DNA of 64,000 nt from Stenogyne calaminthoides (taxonomy: Eukaryota > Streptophyta > Magnoliopsida > Lamiales > Lamiaceae). Of this stretch, positions 36,401 to 47,410 are shown in pieces. The position numbers were made by a program, and so were the translations under genes. The notes below the pieces were generated by a model that was not told where the DNA came from, made no database searches, and was given only the letters and a program-made list of their open reading frames with translations. Position 1 is the stretch's first letter. Each line of letters opens with the position of its first letter. The DNA lies in NCBI GenBank assembly GCA_037126765.1, contig JBBCBC010000037.1, forward strand, positions 8,809,263 to 8,873,262, written 5' to 3'.

Positions 36401-37811
36401 TGGGTGTAAATGGGTGTATAAAGTTAAGAGGAAGGCAGATGGCACATTGGACAAGTATAAAGCTCGGTTGGTAGCTAAGGGTTACAATCAAGTTCATGGT
36501 ATTGATTACTTGGATAGTTTTTCTCCAGTAGCCAAGATGGTGACAATTAGATATCTATTTGCTTTGGCAACTATTAAACGGTGGGAGATCCATCAGTTGG
36601 ACGTGAACAACGCTTTCCTGCATGGTTACTTGACAGATGAGATTTACATGGAGGTCCCTCAGGGTTATGCCAATGGCATTTCAGATCAGGATTGTAAGCT
36701 GACTCGCAGCTTGTATGGTTTAAAGCAGACTTCTCGTGAGTGGAATTCTGAGCTTTGTCTTAAGCTTTCTGCTTTTGGATTATCTCAATCTTCTTTTGAT
36801 CATTGTTTATTTATATTGGAGGAGCCAACTGGATTTCTTGCTATGCTGGTTTATGTTGATGACGTCCTCATCACTAGCTCTAATCCAAATCTGATTACTC
36901 GGTTGAAAGCATATTTGGGTTATCAATTTACTATTAAAGATCTTGGGGTGGCAAAGTTCTTTCTGGGAATGGAGGTGATTAAAAGATCTTCTGGTACATA
37001 TTTGTGTCAGAGAAAATATATTTTGGACATCTTGGATGATGTTGGTTTGCATGGTTGCAAACCGTTTGCCACACCTTTACCACATGGAGTTCATCTTCAG
37101 TTAGATGATGGGGTTCCTCTTCCTGACCCCGAGCGTTATAGACGACTTATTGGACGTCTTTTATACCTCAATTTGACACATCCGGATGTCACATACGCCA
37201 CTCAGCAGCTTAGTCAATTTGTCAACTCGCACCGTTCTTCGCATTGGGATGCTGCCATTCATGTTCTTCGTTATCTCAAAGGTACTCCTTCTTTGGGATT
37301 GCATTATTCTCCTTGTGACTCTGTTTCTCTCACTGCTTATTGTGATGCTGATTGGGCATCTTGCAAAGATACGAGGCGTTCTATTACTGGTTACTGTGTT
37401 TTTCTTGGGGATTGTTTGATATCTTGGAAGAGTAAGAAGCAAACTACGGTTTCTCGTTCTTCTGCGGAGGCCGAGTATCGTGCGATGGGTTCCACTGTGT
37501 GTGAATTGCAGTGGTTGGCCTATATTTCTGGGGATTTCAGAGTTCCTTTGCCCCTGCCTATTCCGCTGTGGTGTGATAATCGTGCCGCTTTGCACATCAC
37601 TGCTAATCCTGTGTTCCATGAGCGTACCAAACATTTGGAGATTGACTGCCATTTGGTGCGTGACAAATTCAAGAGTGGTTTTGTCTTGCCTTCGTTTGTC
37701 TCTTCGCGCTATCAGTTAGCAGACATTCTTAAGAAGGCTTTGGCTGGTGCTCAATTCCCTCTTCTGCGTTCCAAGTTGAAGATGAGCAATGCTTACCCAT
37801 CTTCACCTTGA
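33459..37811 (+). pseudogene. Copia gag-pol polyprotein, single in-frame stop
   Basis: The frame runs from ATG 33459 to TGA 37809-37811 (about 1,450 codons) and is broken once by TGA at 33630-33632, early in gag. Downstream it is open for nearly 1,400 codons. Features in order: gag, a zinc knuckle C-x2-C-x4-H-x4-C at 34329-34370, protease DTGA at 34689-34700, the integrase HHCC motif starting at His 35073, the integrase DDE region from about 35259 to 35555, reverse transcriptase with YVDD at 36852-36863, and RNase H with DADW near 37342-37353. The early stop follows the codons for PWK. A C-to-T change at a methylated CpG is a plausible cause, since a TG dinucleotide sits at that place. As it stands, full-length gag-pol cannot be made without readthrough or initiation downstream of the stop. 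Confidence 0.93.
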
Positions 37812-37819
37812 GAGGGGGC

Positions 37820-38049
37820 TGAAGGAATTGTAAATAAAAGGCGTGAGTTTCACTTATTAAAGTGTTACACGCTTTCTACTTGCTTGTTACCCATCATCAC
37901 AGACGACGTCGTTACGGATAACCGTCTTTCGTTCTTCACTTGTGTTCTATAAATAGGGGTACTTAGCTTCTATCTGTAACAACTTGAGATATTTTCTCTA
38001 TGAATGAATGCTCCTGATTTGGGGCTTTTCTGCGCAAATATCAGTTTCA
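37820..38049 (+). repeat. 3' LTR
   Basis: 230 bp, 228 identical to the 5' LTR; the differences are both transitions (one near position 21, one near position 104 of the LTR). Confidence 0.95.
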
Positions 38050-38519
38050 ATAGAAACTTATAGCTGTCCATTTATCACCATGTAACTTATAGCTGTCCAT
38101 TTATTGAAAACCAAACACAGGGGTGAGGAATTGAAATTGTTTTAATTTATGTTGAAAGTTGGATATATCTTTCCATGCTTGTACGAATGCGGCGCCAGCA
38201 AACAAGCAAGAAGTTCTGCAAGCATAAACATGATTATGAATTTATGATGTATCCCTGTGTTTCATTTTCTCAAATAAAAGTTGTAGAAATGTGTGTAAAA
38301 ATAAATTATAATAAAATCAATTTGAAAGTATCGAATTTGAGAGTAATCAAATTTGCTCCTCTATACCAATAGTTGCACATCTTTATGGGATATATTCAGT
38401 CAGTTTATTTTTTTGTTCCTTCCTACGTACATAACTAAACATACATACAAACACTTGGGGGTACAAAGAATCACAATTCTTATCCCTGTTAGTTTACTCT
38501 GTTCAAGCTCCAATAACCT
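38050..38519. other. Short intergenic stretch with a 29-bp tandem duplication
   Basis: AACTTATAGCTGTCCATTTA occurs at 38055-38074 and again at 38084-38103. Otherwise this holds only the presumed 3' UTR of the next gene (minus strand). Confidence 0.7.
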
Positions 38520-40234
38520 TTACTTAGATGATGGCTCAACTTCTCGTTTTGGGCGATTGCGGGTGCGAACTGGTGTAGGTTCTTCTTCGGAAGAAATGGG
38601 GACTTCATCGTCATTTTCTTCTGCTTCCAGAATTGCTTCGTTTACAGCAAGCTAGACAATCACACAACACAAACTTTGAATCAATGTTTCTACAAATATA
38701 CGAATATTAGTTTCAGTCATCATAAGCATAATGATTTGCTACTGAGTTTCGCAAATGCAACAACTGAACATGATGTTTTCGCCATTTTTTTTTCTTATAA
38801 AGGAAAGACATCACAAACTTGGAACCAGATATCAACAGCAAAATTCCTACTACGAGAAATGCACGATAGGATAATCCTAGACTTCTCATTTGCAATACAA
38901 CATTCAACTTGGTTATAGATTAGCATAGAAATAAGCATCAATAATACTATTACACTTTAATGTCAAAATTTCTCCACTTGATGTTTCTGATGAAAATCAG
39001 TCATTTCCCATATTTACATTAAGATGTACACGTGTTTGCAAACTAAAACTTTGAACTAACTTGTTCCTGAATTGTATAATCCTGTCTATTTATAAACACT
39101 ATTGCTAACATTTCCCGTATATGTCATTAAGTCCCCCCACCCCTACAAAGCATCAATTCTGTTGTTAATTGTTAGCGTCTACAATCACATCAAGGGCAAA
39201 ATATATATTCTTGAGCCGAATGTTTCAACTACTAAATTGTCCGTGTGGCTGAATAAGTTATTCCTGTTTGGAGCTTCATCCCGCCTTAACTCTATAAATG
39301 CCCAAGATCCAGGTTCATTATGATCTCTAATGTAGGCTATCTTGACCATTCAGGAAAATATTCAGCCACACGAACTATTTGAAATAGTTCTCAGTTCTTA
39401 TTCCCACATTATCATCAGAAATTATGTGTATAAAATGATATCATAGTTATACATGTGCCGTGTAAAAGAAGTGCTGGAATATGATATAGAATACCATTTG
39501 AAACAAAGGAGATAACAGTCATCAAATGCTGCTTTCTTCTCCTCAAACCAGAGTAAATCCATTTTCTTCAGTTACAAAATCACAAAGTACACTTCTTTTT
39601 ATCACAAGTTCTCTTTCTCAAAATCGTCTTTTACAACTAATTACAATCTCTAAAGACGCTAATCAATCAAATTTCTTGGATGGCCCTGAAACATAGAGAT
39701 CCTAGAGAATCAAGGCCAGCTATTTTATTTCCTCTGTTACTTATTTCAAACATGAAAAGCTGGTTAATTAAACATACAATCCTAATTATAATCAAAAGTT
39801 TCGACAAGATACCCTCCAAATCTTTTAATTACCAAAAAAAAAAAAAAAAAAAGATACCACGAAAAAACCCAACTTCTATGTCCAATTGAACTAATAAAAA
39901 CCCTAGCAAGACAAGATATTTCTTCGCATTATAGAGCGCAATAGGAACAATTGAACAGCGCAAGAGCATTTCGTACCTCCTCCATAAATTTCTGGTCGAG
40001 TTTATCAGCAATTCTTATGGATGTGAAAATAGTGATTGCTAGAAGAGAGAATGGGAAAACGAATGCAAATATGTAGCTGGTGGCGGTGGGCTCCGCGCGT
40101 GTGACCACCGAAATGCCTCTCCGTCTCGTTTTCCGACTGCCCACTAGAAAAATTCGCGGCGGTGGTGGGGGCAATTTGCAGGTGATGGGAATAAAGCGAG
40201 GAAGAGGGGAAGAAGAGAGGGAGTTGCATAACAT
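38520..40234 (-). CDS. HCF153: Small plastid membrane protein, probable HCF153
   Basis: Two exons, 40234-39977 and 38651-38520, give 129 residues with a 1.3-kb GT-AG intron. The first 45 or so residues are rich in Ser, Pro and Arg and end near VVTRA, like a chloroplast transit peptide. One hydrophobic segment follows (SYIFAFVFPFSLLAITIF). After it come DKLDQKFMEE, an acidic stretch and a basic end RTRNRPKREV. This layout and the last motif agree with my memory of HCF153, a small thylakoid-associated factor needed for cytochrome b6f accumulation. The assignment rests on memory of a short protein, so it is tentative; a plastid single-pass membrane protein is the safer call. Confidence 0.65.
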
Positions 40235-40648
40235 CGTGCCAGCTCTGCTCTGCTGCTGTTATCGTTACACAGTGACTCGGGTTTTGTTTTATCACCACTT
40301 TTTGAGCAACACAACTCCTCTTAATTTGCTTCCCTTGAAAACTAAAAGAAGTTCATTTTTTTACCATATTTGTTTAGTTGCAATTCACAATGATTGGGTA
40401 TTTCGAATTTAAAAAATATTTTAATACGAATATTTATAAAAAAATTAATATAAATTAATTGTGTAATTATAATCGTGCATCGCACGGGTTCAATTACTAG
40501 TATTATATATATATATAAGTCGCTCTAAATTTGAAAATCATTGAATTTTCCCGCTAAAAATAATTGCTAAATTGAGAAACGAATATTTAAAAAAATATTA
40601 AGAAATAATAATAGATTGTGAAAAATCTTTGTTGGGGCGGTTTTTGTT

Positions 40649-40679
<31 letters not shown>

Positions 40680-42164
40680 ATATATATAGATAAATTGACA
40701 CCATAATTCTTATAAATTAATACAATCTCAATTTAAAAGTGTAATAATATTAATTAATAAATATAATTATATAATTTTTTTTACGAAACACATATTCCTG
40801 TTATAAATGAAGATGAATAACATAGGCAAGGTACACAAATTTCACTAAAGTTTGTGAATAGTATAAAATTAATATCACTATACTTATAAATTAATTAATG
40901 TAGATAACATTTAATGTTATAGTATCTGTTTTCGACAAAAAATTGTGTGAAGTTAATAGTTCACGGTGAAGTCTATTTTTCAAAAACACTTTTATATATA
41001 AAAATTATTATTATGTATAAAATTATTGTTGTTCGAAAAATAAAATATTTTTAAAAATACTTATAATTTTTTTATACATAATAATAATAAGATTCATATA
41101 TAAATTTAATTTACAAGAATGCTACTCTTAATTTATAAATGTAATAATATAAATTAATAAATATTATTATTATAATATTAATTTATAATTGTAATAATAT
41201 CAATTTTATATAGTGAAAATTTCATCCAAAATAGTGAAACTTACTCACGTAGGCAGGGCAGTGTATAACCGTATATTTTTTATAATTTTTTCGCCAAAAT
41301 AATTTGAGTATACAACAAATTTGAATATACATTAATGATATGATACAATTAATAATCAATGATATGTATAAATATTAATGATATATGAGAGTATCCTGTC
41401 TAAAAAAAAAGATATATGAGAGTATAACGATGAAGATGAACTAGTCAATAATATTTGAATATATTTCAAATTAATTTTTAACATCACGTATTAAACTAGA
41501 AAATTTCTTATTTTTTTTTATTTTGACATAATATTTAAAAATAAAAAATTGAATATTAAATGGGTTGATTTGATTGTATTCTGAATAAATATTCTATATA
41601 CATTATCAAAAATAATTATTATCTTTAAATAAAAGGTACATTAGGAGATGAAATAAAAAAATCCCAAACAGATATGAGTGAGATTGTGAGAAAATTTTCC
41701 GATTTTGTAATATATACATAAATGATAAATATATATCTTCCAAAAAGAAAAATATATATACATAAATACATGTATATGTATATATAGGATACACAAACAC
41801 AAGGCAGCCATCCCTGAGGCCGAGCAATGAAAAACCTAAACCCCAACTACATATAAAAACAACAAGTGAGAGAAGAGAATCAAAATCTTATTCAATAATA
41901 CTACATCAAGTATCAATTCGCTGAAAACGAATTCCCTCCGCGTTGTATAATTGGTCGATGCTTCTTCTCGAGAAGCTAACTTCTTTTATCTGCTGTGTTT
42001 CTCTCACATGTCTTCTTCAATCTTCGCTTTCACCTCTGAAAATAAGTTTCCTTATCAAGCCTTAGTTGATTTCAACAGATATTCTATACACTTTCTTCTT
42101 TATTTCCAGTCTCAGAAGTTAATATCTAAGTATCCAGGAGTTACTGGATTAATTGATTCCCACC
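40235..42164. other. Divergent intergenic region between the HCF153-like gene and UBP24
   Basis: Very AT-rich, with a (TA)n run near 40650-40673. The last 280 bp look like the UBP24 5' UTR, with a possible UTR intron ending TTTATTTCCAG near 42110. No gene recognised between. Confidence 0.6.
40474..40500 (+). mobile_element. Helitron-like 3' terminus
   Basis: A hairpin with arms CGTGC and GCACG and loop ATC (40474-40486) is followed 10 nt later by CTAG at 40497-40500 and then T. A short GC hairpin about 10 nt before CTRR, inserted before T, is the hallmark of Helitron 3' ends. I could not find the 5' TC end, so only the terminus is called. It sits about 250 bp upstream of the HCF153-like start codon. 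Confidence 0.5.
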
Positions 42165-44386
42165 ATGAGCGACCCTTCAAAGGTCTGTTTTTTCAACTCC
42201 TTTTGAGTTTGTGGCTTTCTTTATCTGCGTGGTTTAAGTTGATTGTTTTGAGATTTGTTTTGCTGTATTTAACAGGTGTTGTGTGACTCTATGGTTTGAA
42301 CTGTTTTAGGGCTTTGGTTTTCTTGGTTCTTGATAGGAAATCTGCAATTTGGCTTATTGGGCTCTCCAATGTTTTGTATTCCTCGAAAGATTTATTTTTT
42401 CTGCCTATGGACTAAAAAATGCAAACCATCACCTACAGACTAGCATTGACTCACTAAACTCAGTGATGCCTTATCCTGAGTTAATCTGGTGGTGGTAGGT
42501 TGTGCCCCCCCTTTGCACATGTTCCATTGGGGACTACACTAGTTGGGAAAATGGGGAAATTGTGTTCTAATTCTGAATGATATGCTTGCTTAGCAATGGA
42601 GGTAGCAAATTCATATTTGTATAGTGTGCAGTAAAGGTTTGGTGGTTTATCTAAAAGAAAACCATGTGCTTTATAATTCTTCTGGAAAATAGTCTAAAGT
42701 GCTGTTTTTTCATATTCAGATATATCTGTTGTGCCTAATAAACATCGAGTCTTTAAGTGTTGCTTTCATTGCTTTTGTAGGTGTTGCTTTTTGGGTCGTT
42801 CTCTGAGGATGAGACATGTTCGTTGCTGAATCGGATACCTCCCAAAGTCCAAAAACCGGATGAAAGGAAAGAATTGCCAGTCACTCCCCAAAATCCATTG
42901 CCAGTATTGACCTTTGGTAGTTTTAGTAATATATCTGACAAACAGGTTGGTTCATCTAGAGATGTACATCCCTCTGCAATCCAGAAGGGGAATAAGAAAC
43001 TGAATGAGAAATCAGCTACTGAAAAATTGCCCAATTCATTAGCAAATGGAGAAGCTCACAGTTCTAATAATTGTCGTCATGATAATGAAGTCGTTGATAT
43101 AATTAATTTTCCTTCGTTACAATTACTCGAAGTTAATAACAAGATAGATGGAAAATCTATCCCTGAAGAAATAAAGTTGAACGGTACCAGAAATAATTTA
43201 GCAGTTGAAGCACATAATAAGGAAGCTCGTGGAAAGATAGATGTGCCTAATTTAAATGCTCAGGATATAATACCTCAAGGCTTGATCAACTCCGGGAATT
43301 TGTGTTTCCTTAATGCAACGTTGCAAGCTCTTTTGGCATGTTCTCCATTTGTTCAGCTTTTACAGGGACTTAAAACCTATAACATTCCAAAGGTATGTTG
43401 ATTTAGGTGTCCAATTTTTAATGCATTAGTTGGTAATTTTTGTCAACCGACAAACTATTAAGAAAGATCTGATTTCTGTTTTTAGGTTGGTTATCCAACA
43501 TTAGCTGCATTTGCTGAATTCATTGGTGGATTTGATGTGGCTGATGGATCCAACACACGGAAGAAAGTTGTCACTGAGCTTGAAGCTGGCAGGCCTTTCA
43601 GTCCTGCTATGTTTGAAGGGGTGTTGAGAAAATTTACGCCTGATATACCAAGTAGCATTTTAAGCCGTCCTAGGTTTGTTCTTACTCTTTCTTCTTGTTT
43701 TCCTTTTCCATTGAGGGTTTTTAAGCAATTCAGATATGTTCGTCAAGAAGTCAGCATGTAGTTCCATACCATAAGTCATCATTTGCTCATGATTTAAAAT
43801 GGTTTAATGTGTTTGGTTGTCACATGGGGTTGCATTAAGGTCTGATATGATATGATTTATAGGGATCAATATACATAGGGAAGGAAGTTATAGGTGATGT
43901 TTTGTCAGAGAATAACACTTTTGTTCAATTGGTGCACAACTATTACTGTTCCTTGAAAAAAGCTGATACTGACCAAGTATTACCTATTAGTAAAACAACT
44001 AATACCATTTAAAATTGCACTTGAGTTGCACGGTTCAACTAGTGCATAGAAGTTTAGCCTTTGCCCAGATACTAGTTTATGCAGCTGGGCACCTATCTTC
44101 CTACTTGTATTTCTTTTAAAGGTACCTACTCTTCATCACAGGCAAGAGGATGCACAAGAATTTCTAAGTTTCATTATGGATCAAATGCATGATGAATTGC
44201 TAAAGCTTGAAGGGCAGTCCCACTTGGATGGGAGAAATTCATCCCTGGTTTCTACTTCAGAAGATGATGAGTGGGAGACAGTTGGCCCAAAAAATAAATC
44301 TGCAGTCACAAGAACACAGATTTTTGTTCCCTCACAACTCAGCTCAATTTTTGGTGGACAGCTGCGAAGTGTTGTCAAGGCAAGAG
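42165..44386 (+). CDS. UBP24: Ubiquitin C-terminal hydrolase of the UBP24 type, 5' part only
   Basis: Four exons keep frame: 42165-42182 (MSDPSK), 42781-43392, 43486-43673 and 44142-44386, covering about 354 residues. After a poorly conserved N-terminal half, the Cys box GLINSGNLCFLNATLQ places the catalytic cysteine near residue 181. QEDAQEFLSFIMD is the usual second conserved block. The last exon ends SVVKARG, after which UBP24-type proteins continue with the rest of the catalytic domain, including the His box. None of that is present before the run of N at 45021 or after it. Intron 3 contains a dispersed-repeat copy. The enzyme removes ubiquitin; Arabidopsis UBP24 has been linked to ABA responses. 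Confidence 0.88.
43930..44048 (+). repeat. Dispersed-repeat copy in UBP24 intron 3
   Basis: Starts with TTGGTGCACAACTATTA, then degenerate units including AAGTATTACC and AACTAATACC. It runs into CCATTTAAAATTGCACTTGA and ends with a GTTGCAC...CAACTAGTGCA hairpin segment near 44015-44046. Same orientation as the array at 5251. Confidence 0.8.
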
Positions 44387-45020
44387 GTAAGTTGCATTTA
44401 AGGAAACTGAATCATGACTACAACAATTATATCTGATTGAAAAATTGTAAAATATTCATGAATAATTTGTTTGGCCTGTAGTTTTATACCTGTTGTAATT
44501 GTAATCATGCTTTATGTCTCATGTCATGCTGGCGTTCGTTAATATAAATGCAGATATGCATTATTTACTGTTTCAGTTTTGCTGGATTTTATCCACTCTG
44601 CATTTTTTTGGGTTACTTGGATGTACTTTTTTCTCTTTGTTATTAAAATTAAATGCTAGGCTAGTTTTCTGTCGAACCACACATTGCTGCAAGTCTATGC
44701 ACTAAGTGTTATTTCTGCATGCAAAGGTATCTCTCCGTCTACAATCTATGGGAGTCATATCTTGGATTAAAGACTTAACAAATTTCATTGTCTGGTGATT
44801 GGGTTATTAGATAGGTAGTTCCTTAGAGAATGTAACACTCCATGAATAATTAACAGTGGAAGTCTATGGTACTCTAGATCCCCTAAACATTTCATATATT
44901 CGGTAGTATCAAGTATGTCTTCCAAGTTCTCTTAACATGAAAATCTTAGTCTCTCACAAGTGATTTGTGGTTATTTACGTATTAGTTCATCTTATCAGAG
45001 CCTCAGTGGTTTTGCTTTTG

Positions 45021-45520
45021 NNNNNNNNNNNNNNNNNNNNNNNNNNNNNNNNNNNNNNNNNNNNNNNNNNNNNNNNNNNNNNNNNNNNNNNNNNNNNNNN
45101 NNNNNNNNNNNNNNNNNNNNNNNNNNNNNNNNNNNNNNNNNNNNNNNNNNNNNNNNNNNNNNNNNNNNNNNNNNNNNNNNNNNNNNNNNNNNNNNNNNNN
45201 NNNNNNNNNNNNNNNNNNNNNNNNNNNNNNNNNNNNNNNNNNNNNNNNNNNNNNNNNNNNNNNNNNNNNNNNNNNNNNNNNNNNNNNNNNNNNNNNNNNN
45301 NNNNNNNNNNNNNNNNNNNNNNNNNNNNNNNNNNNNNNNNNNNNNNNNNNNNNNNNNNNNNNNNNNNNNNNNNNNNNNNNNNNNNNNNNNNNNNNNNNNN
45401 NNNNNNNNNNNNNNNNNNNNNNNNNNNNNNNNNNNNNNNNNNNNNNNNNNNNNNNNNNNNNNNNNNNNNNNNNNNNNNNNNNNNNNNNNNNNNNNNNNNN
45501 NNNNNNNNNNNNNNNNNNNN
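45021..45520. other. Assembly gap of exactly 500 N
   Basis: A round 500-N run is usually a placeholder. The exons missing on both sides (C-terminal UBP24 and most of LCBK1) need several kilobases, so the real gap must be larger or the join is wrong. The 630 bp before the gap (44387-45020) look like intron without further UBP24 exons. Confidence 0.95.
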
Positions 45521-46311
45521 GAAAATCCTATTGAATTGCCGGGCCCCCCGGAGGACTCTGAAGGTGTTGATAATAGGAAGGAGATTGCTCAGAGATCGGA
45601 AGAGAATTGGGTGGTTACTAAAGGTCAATTTCTTGCTGTTCTGGTGTGCAATCATTCGTGTAAAACTGTCCAGAGTTTGAGTTCTCAGGTGGTGGCCCCC
45701 AAGGCTGAGCATGATGATAACACGTTGGATTTGTTGCTCATTCGTGGACGTGGACGACTGAAGTTGTTGAGATTCTTATTGCGTTTACAGATGGGTAGTC
45801 ACCTTTCCTTGTCGAATGTTGAATATATTAAGGTAAAGGCAAATACTATCTATCCCCAGTTCCACTGTGCAACTCAGGTGCATTTTTAAATGGGATTAGT
45901 TGTTTTACTTAAAGGTATTAGTTGGTCAGTAATAGTTGTTTTCACTGAAAAATAATAGTTGTTTCCATTTACAATATTAGTTGGTCAGTATTGGCTGTTT
46001 TCACTGGACAATATTAGTTGTGCCCCAGTTGCACAAACAACTAACAATATTAGTTGTGCACCAGTTGCTCGGTGCAACTGGTGCATCCAAGTGTTACTCG
46101 TTAAGGCAAATTTAATTACAAAGAAAATTAAGGGCCCTGATCCATTTATTACTGAGTGCAGGTTAAGTCAGTTAAAATTAAACCGGGGAAGCACACACAC
46201 AACGGATGTGGCATCGATGGTGAACTGTTCCCGGTTAATGGGCAAGTTATGTGTTCATTACTTCCAGAACAGTGCAGACTTATTGGCCGTCACCCGTCTT
46301 CTAACAAATGA
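45521..46311 (+). CDS. LCBK1: Sphingoid long-chain-base kinase (LCBK1 type), last two exons
   Basis: The frame is open from the gap edge to 45832; a second exon, 46162-46311, ends in TGA. Together they encode about 153 residues. Blocks such as CNHSCKTVQS, VVAPKAEHDDNTLDLLLI, RLLRF-like LKLLRFLLRLQ and CGIDGELFPVNGQVMCSLLP are the C-terminal part of plant diacylglycerol-kinase-fold lipid kinases of the LCBK1 group (Arabidopsis At5g23450). These phosphorylate long-chain sphingoid bases. The ATP-binding N-terminal domain is not in the window. The intron holds the longest dispersed-repeat copy. It is a separate gene from UBP24, not a fusion; only the N run makes them look continuous. Confidence 0.85.
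45862..46088 (-). repeat. Longest dispersed-repeat copy, with a perfect 12-bp terminal hairpin
   Basis: It starts GTGCAACTCAGGTGCATTTT, then TTAAATGG and about nine units of the TATTAGTTG type at roughly 22-bp steps, two of them with TTGGTCAGTA inserts. It ends with TGCACCAGTTGC (46057-46068), a 5-nt loop and GCAACTGGTGCA (46074-46085). Inverted relative to the array at 5251. It lies in the LCBK1 intron 45833-46161. Confidence 0.88.
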
Positions 46312-46660
46312 TCGATGCAGCTTATCTTTCAAAGTTATGCAGCTTCAGATATGCGGTGTTACGCTTACAGGTACTTTGAGCTTTCATCATCTGGTGATGA
46401 TTCAATCCTGCTATTTGTTTTCTTTTGGTCAGAGTTTGAGATCCTTGTAAATTTTTTGTCAATCTTATCTCGCTTCATTCTTTCTAAATTAACTCTCACT
46501 CTATATCGCATGTATCCTTTCCCAGAACACGTTTGCTACTATCTTCAAACTGCCTTTGTATGATAGCCCCCTGAATCCTTTTTATATAATGTATTGTATA
46601 TCAAATTGGTTTTGATGTCGGAATTAATGTCTTTTGTAACTCTTCTTAAGGTATGTATCG

Positions 46661-46760
46661 ATGACTGCACTGTTCGGTGTAGGCATTCACAGACTACTCG
46701 CATATTTTACATAAACGATCGCGTGGGTGTGCGTGAAAAGACACCGAACCGTGCAGTCAT
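46661..46760. other. Hairpin with 20-nt arms and a 60-nt loop
   Basis: Arms 46661-46680 (ATGACTGCAC, then TGTTCGGTGT) and 46741-46760 pair at 19 of 20 positions. A further TTCAC/GTGAA pair (46686-46690 with 46733-46737) continues the stem. Arm length and size resemble a plant microRNA precursor, but a small foldback transposon is equally possible. Confidence 0.6.
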
Positions 46761-47360
46761 TTTCTTATAAGTTTGTCTTTTCATGATGTTAGGTTGGATT
46801 TACACTCAAGTTAATTAGTCTTGGTAGCGAATGCTTATAATATTCTTTAGGGTGCAAGTTTATTTCACTAAAAGATAAAATTTTATACTCCAGTGGATAT
46901 GGTCTCATTTATTATATTTTAATCCAGTTGCATTTTGAATTAAAATATGTGCGTGGAGCAACGATCTTATATATGTTTGGCAAGTTATTTATTTATTTTA
47001 GAGAAGGGTGGGCCGAAGGAAAGGGGGACGTTAAAGTTTGAATAAGGGATAATTTCAATGTCGCAATCATCAACTCTGAAATTCTGGATAATAAAAACTA
47101 TAGTGACATTTTTTTTTTGCTACGTCATGAATTAGTGTCCTAATAATATTATTGTTCCATTTATTGTGTGAGATGAACTTGTATGAAATATATATTCTCA
47201 CTCAAATATTCTCTAAAGGTTAGTTTTTTAGTAGATCACCGTCCACATGAATTTTATTTTTCAAAGTACTACTCTTATAACATACGAAGTATCATATTTT
47301 ATAAAATATTCAATTAATTTTTTTTAAATCACTAAACTACAGTATTTTGAATGCTAGATG

Positions 47361-47410
47361 GTATTATTTTATATACTAAATAGTATTATTTTATATACTA
47401 AATAGTACTA
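47361..47410. repeat. Short 22-bp tandem repeat
   Basis: GTATTATTTTATATACTAAA plus TA repeats at 47361 and 47383 and begins again at 47405. The unit differs from the intronic 22-bp family. Confidence 0.8.

Larger units (their letters stand above)
33152..38049 (+). mobile_element. Full-length Ty1/copia LTR retrotransposon
   Basis: The 4.9-kb element has two 230-bp LTRs, a tRNA-Met-like primer-binding site, one gag-pol frame and a polypurine tract (GAGAGGGGG) directly before the 3' LTR. Domain order (protease, integrase, reverse transcriptase, RNase H) is that of copia. LTR identity is 228 of 230, so insertion is recent. The 5-bp flanks (GAACA before, ATAGA after) do not match, so no target duplication is visible. 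Confidence 0.96.

Noticed and set aside
37161..37652. 163-codon minus-strand frame in the copia element
   Set aside because: Antisense shadow of the RNase H region with no recognisable protein content.
44960..45889. Long open frames spanning the N run
   Set aside because: They exist only because N is untranslatable filler; the left side is UBP24 intron and the right side an LCBK1 exon.
47361..47410. Possible sixth member of the intronic 22-bp repeat family
   Set aside because: It has the same period but an unrelated unit sequence and no GTGCA termini.
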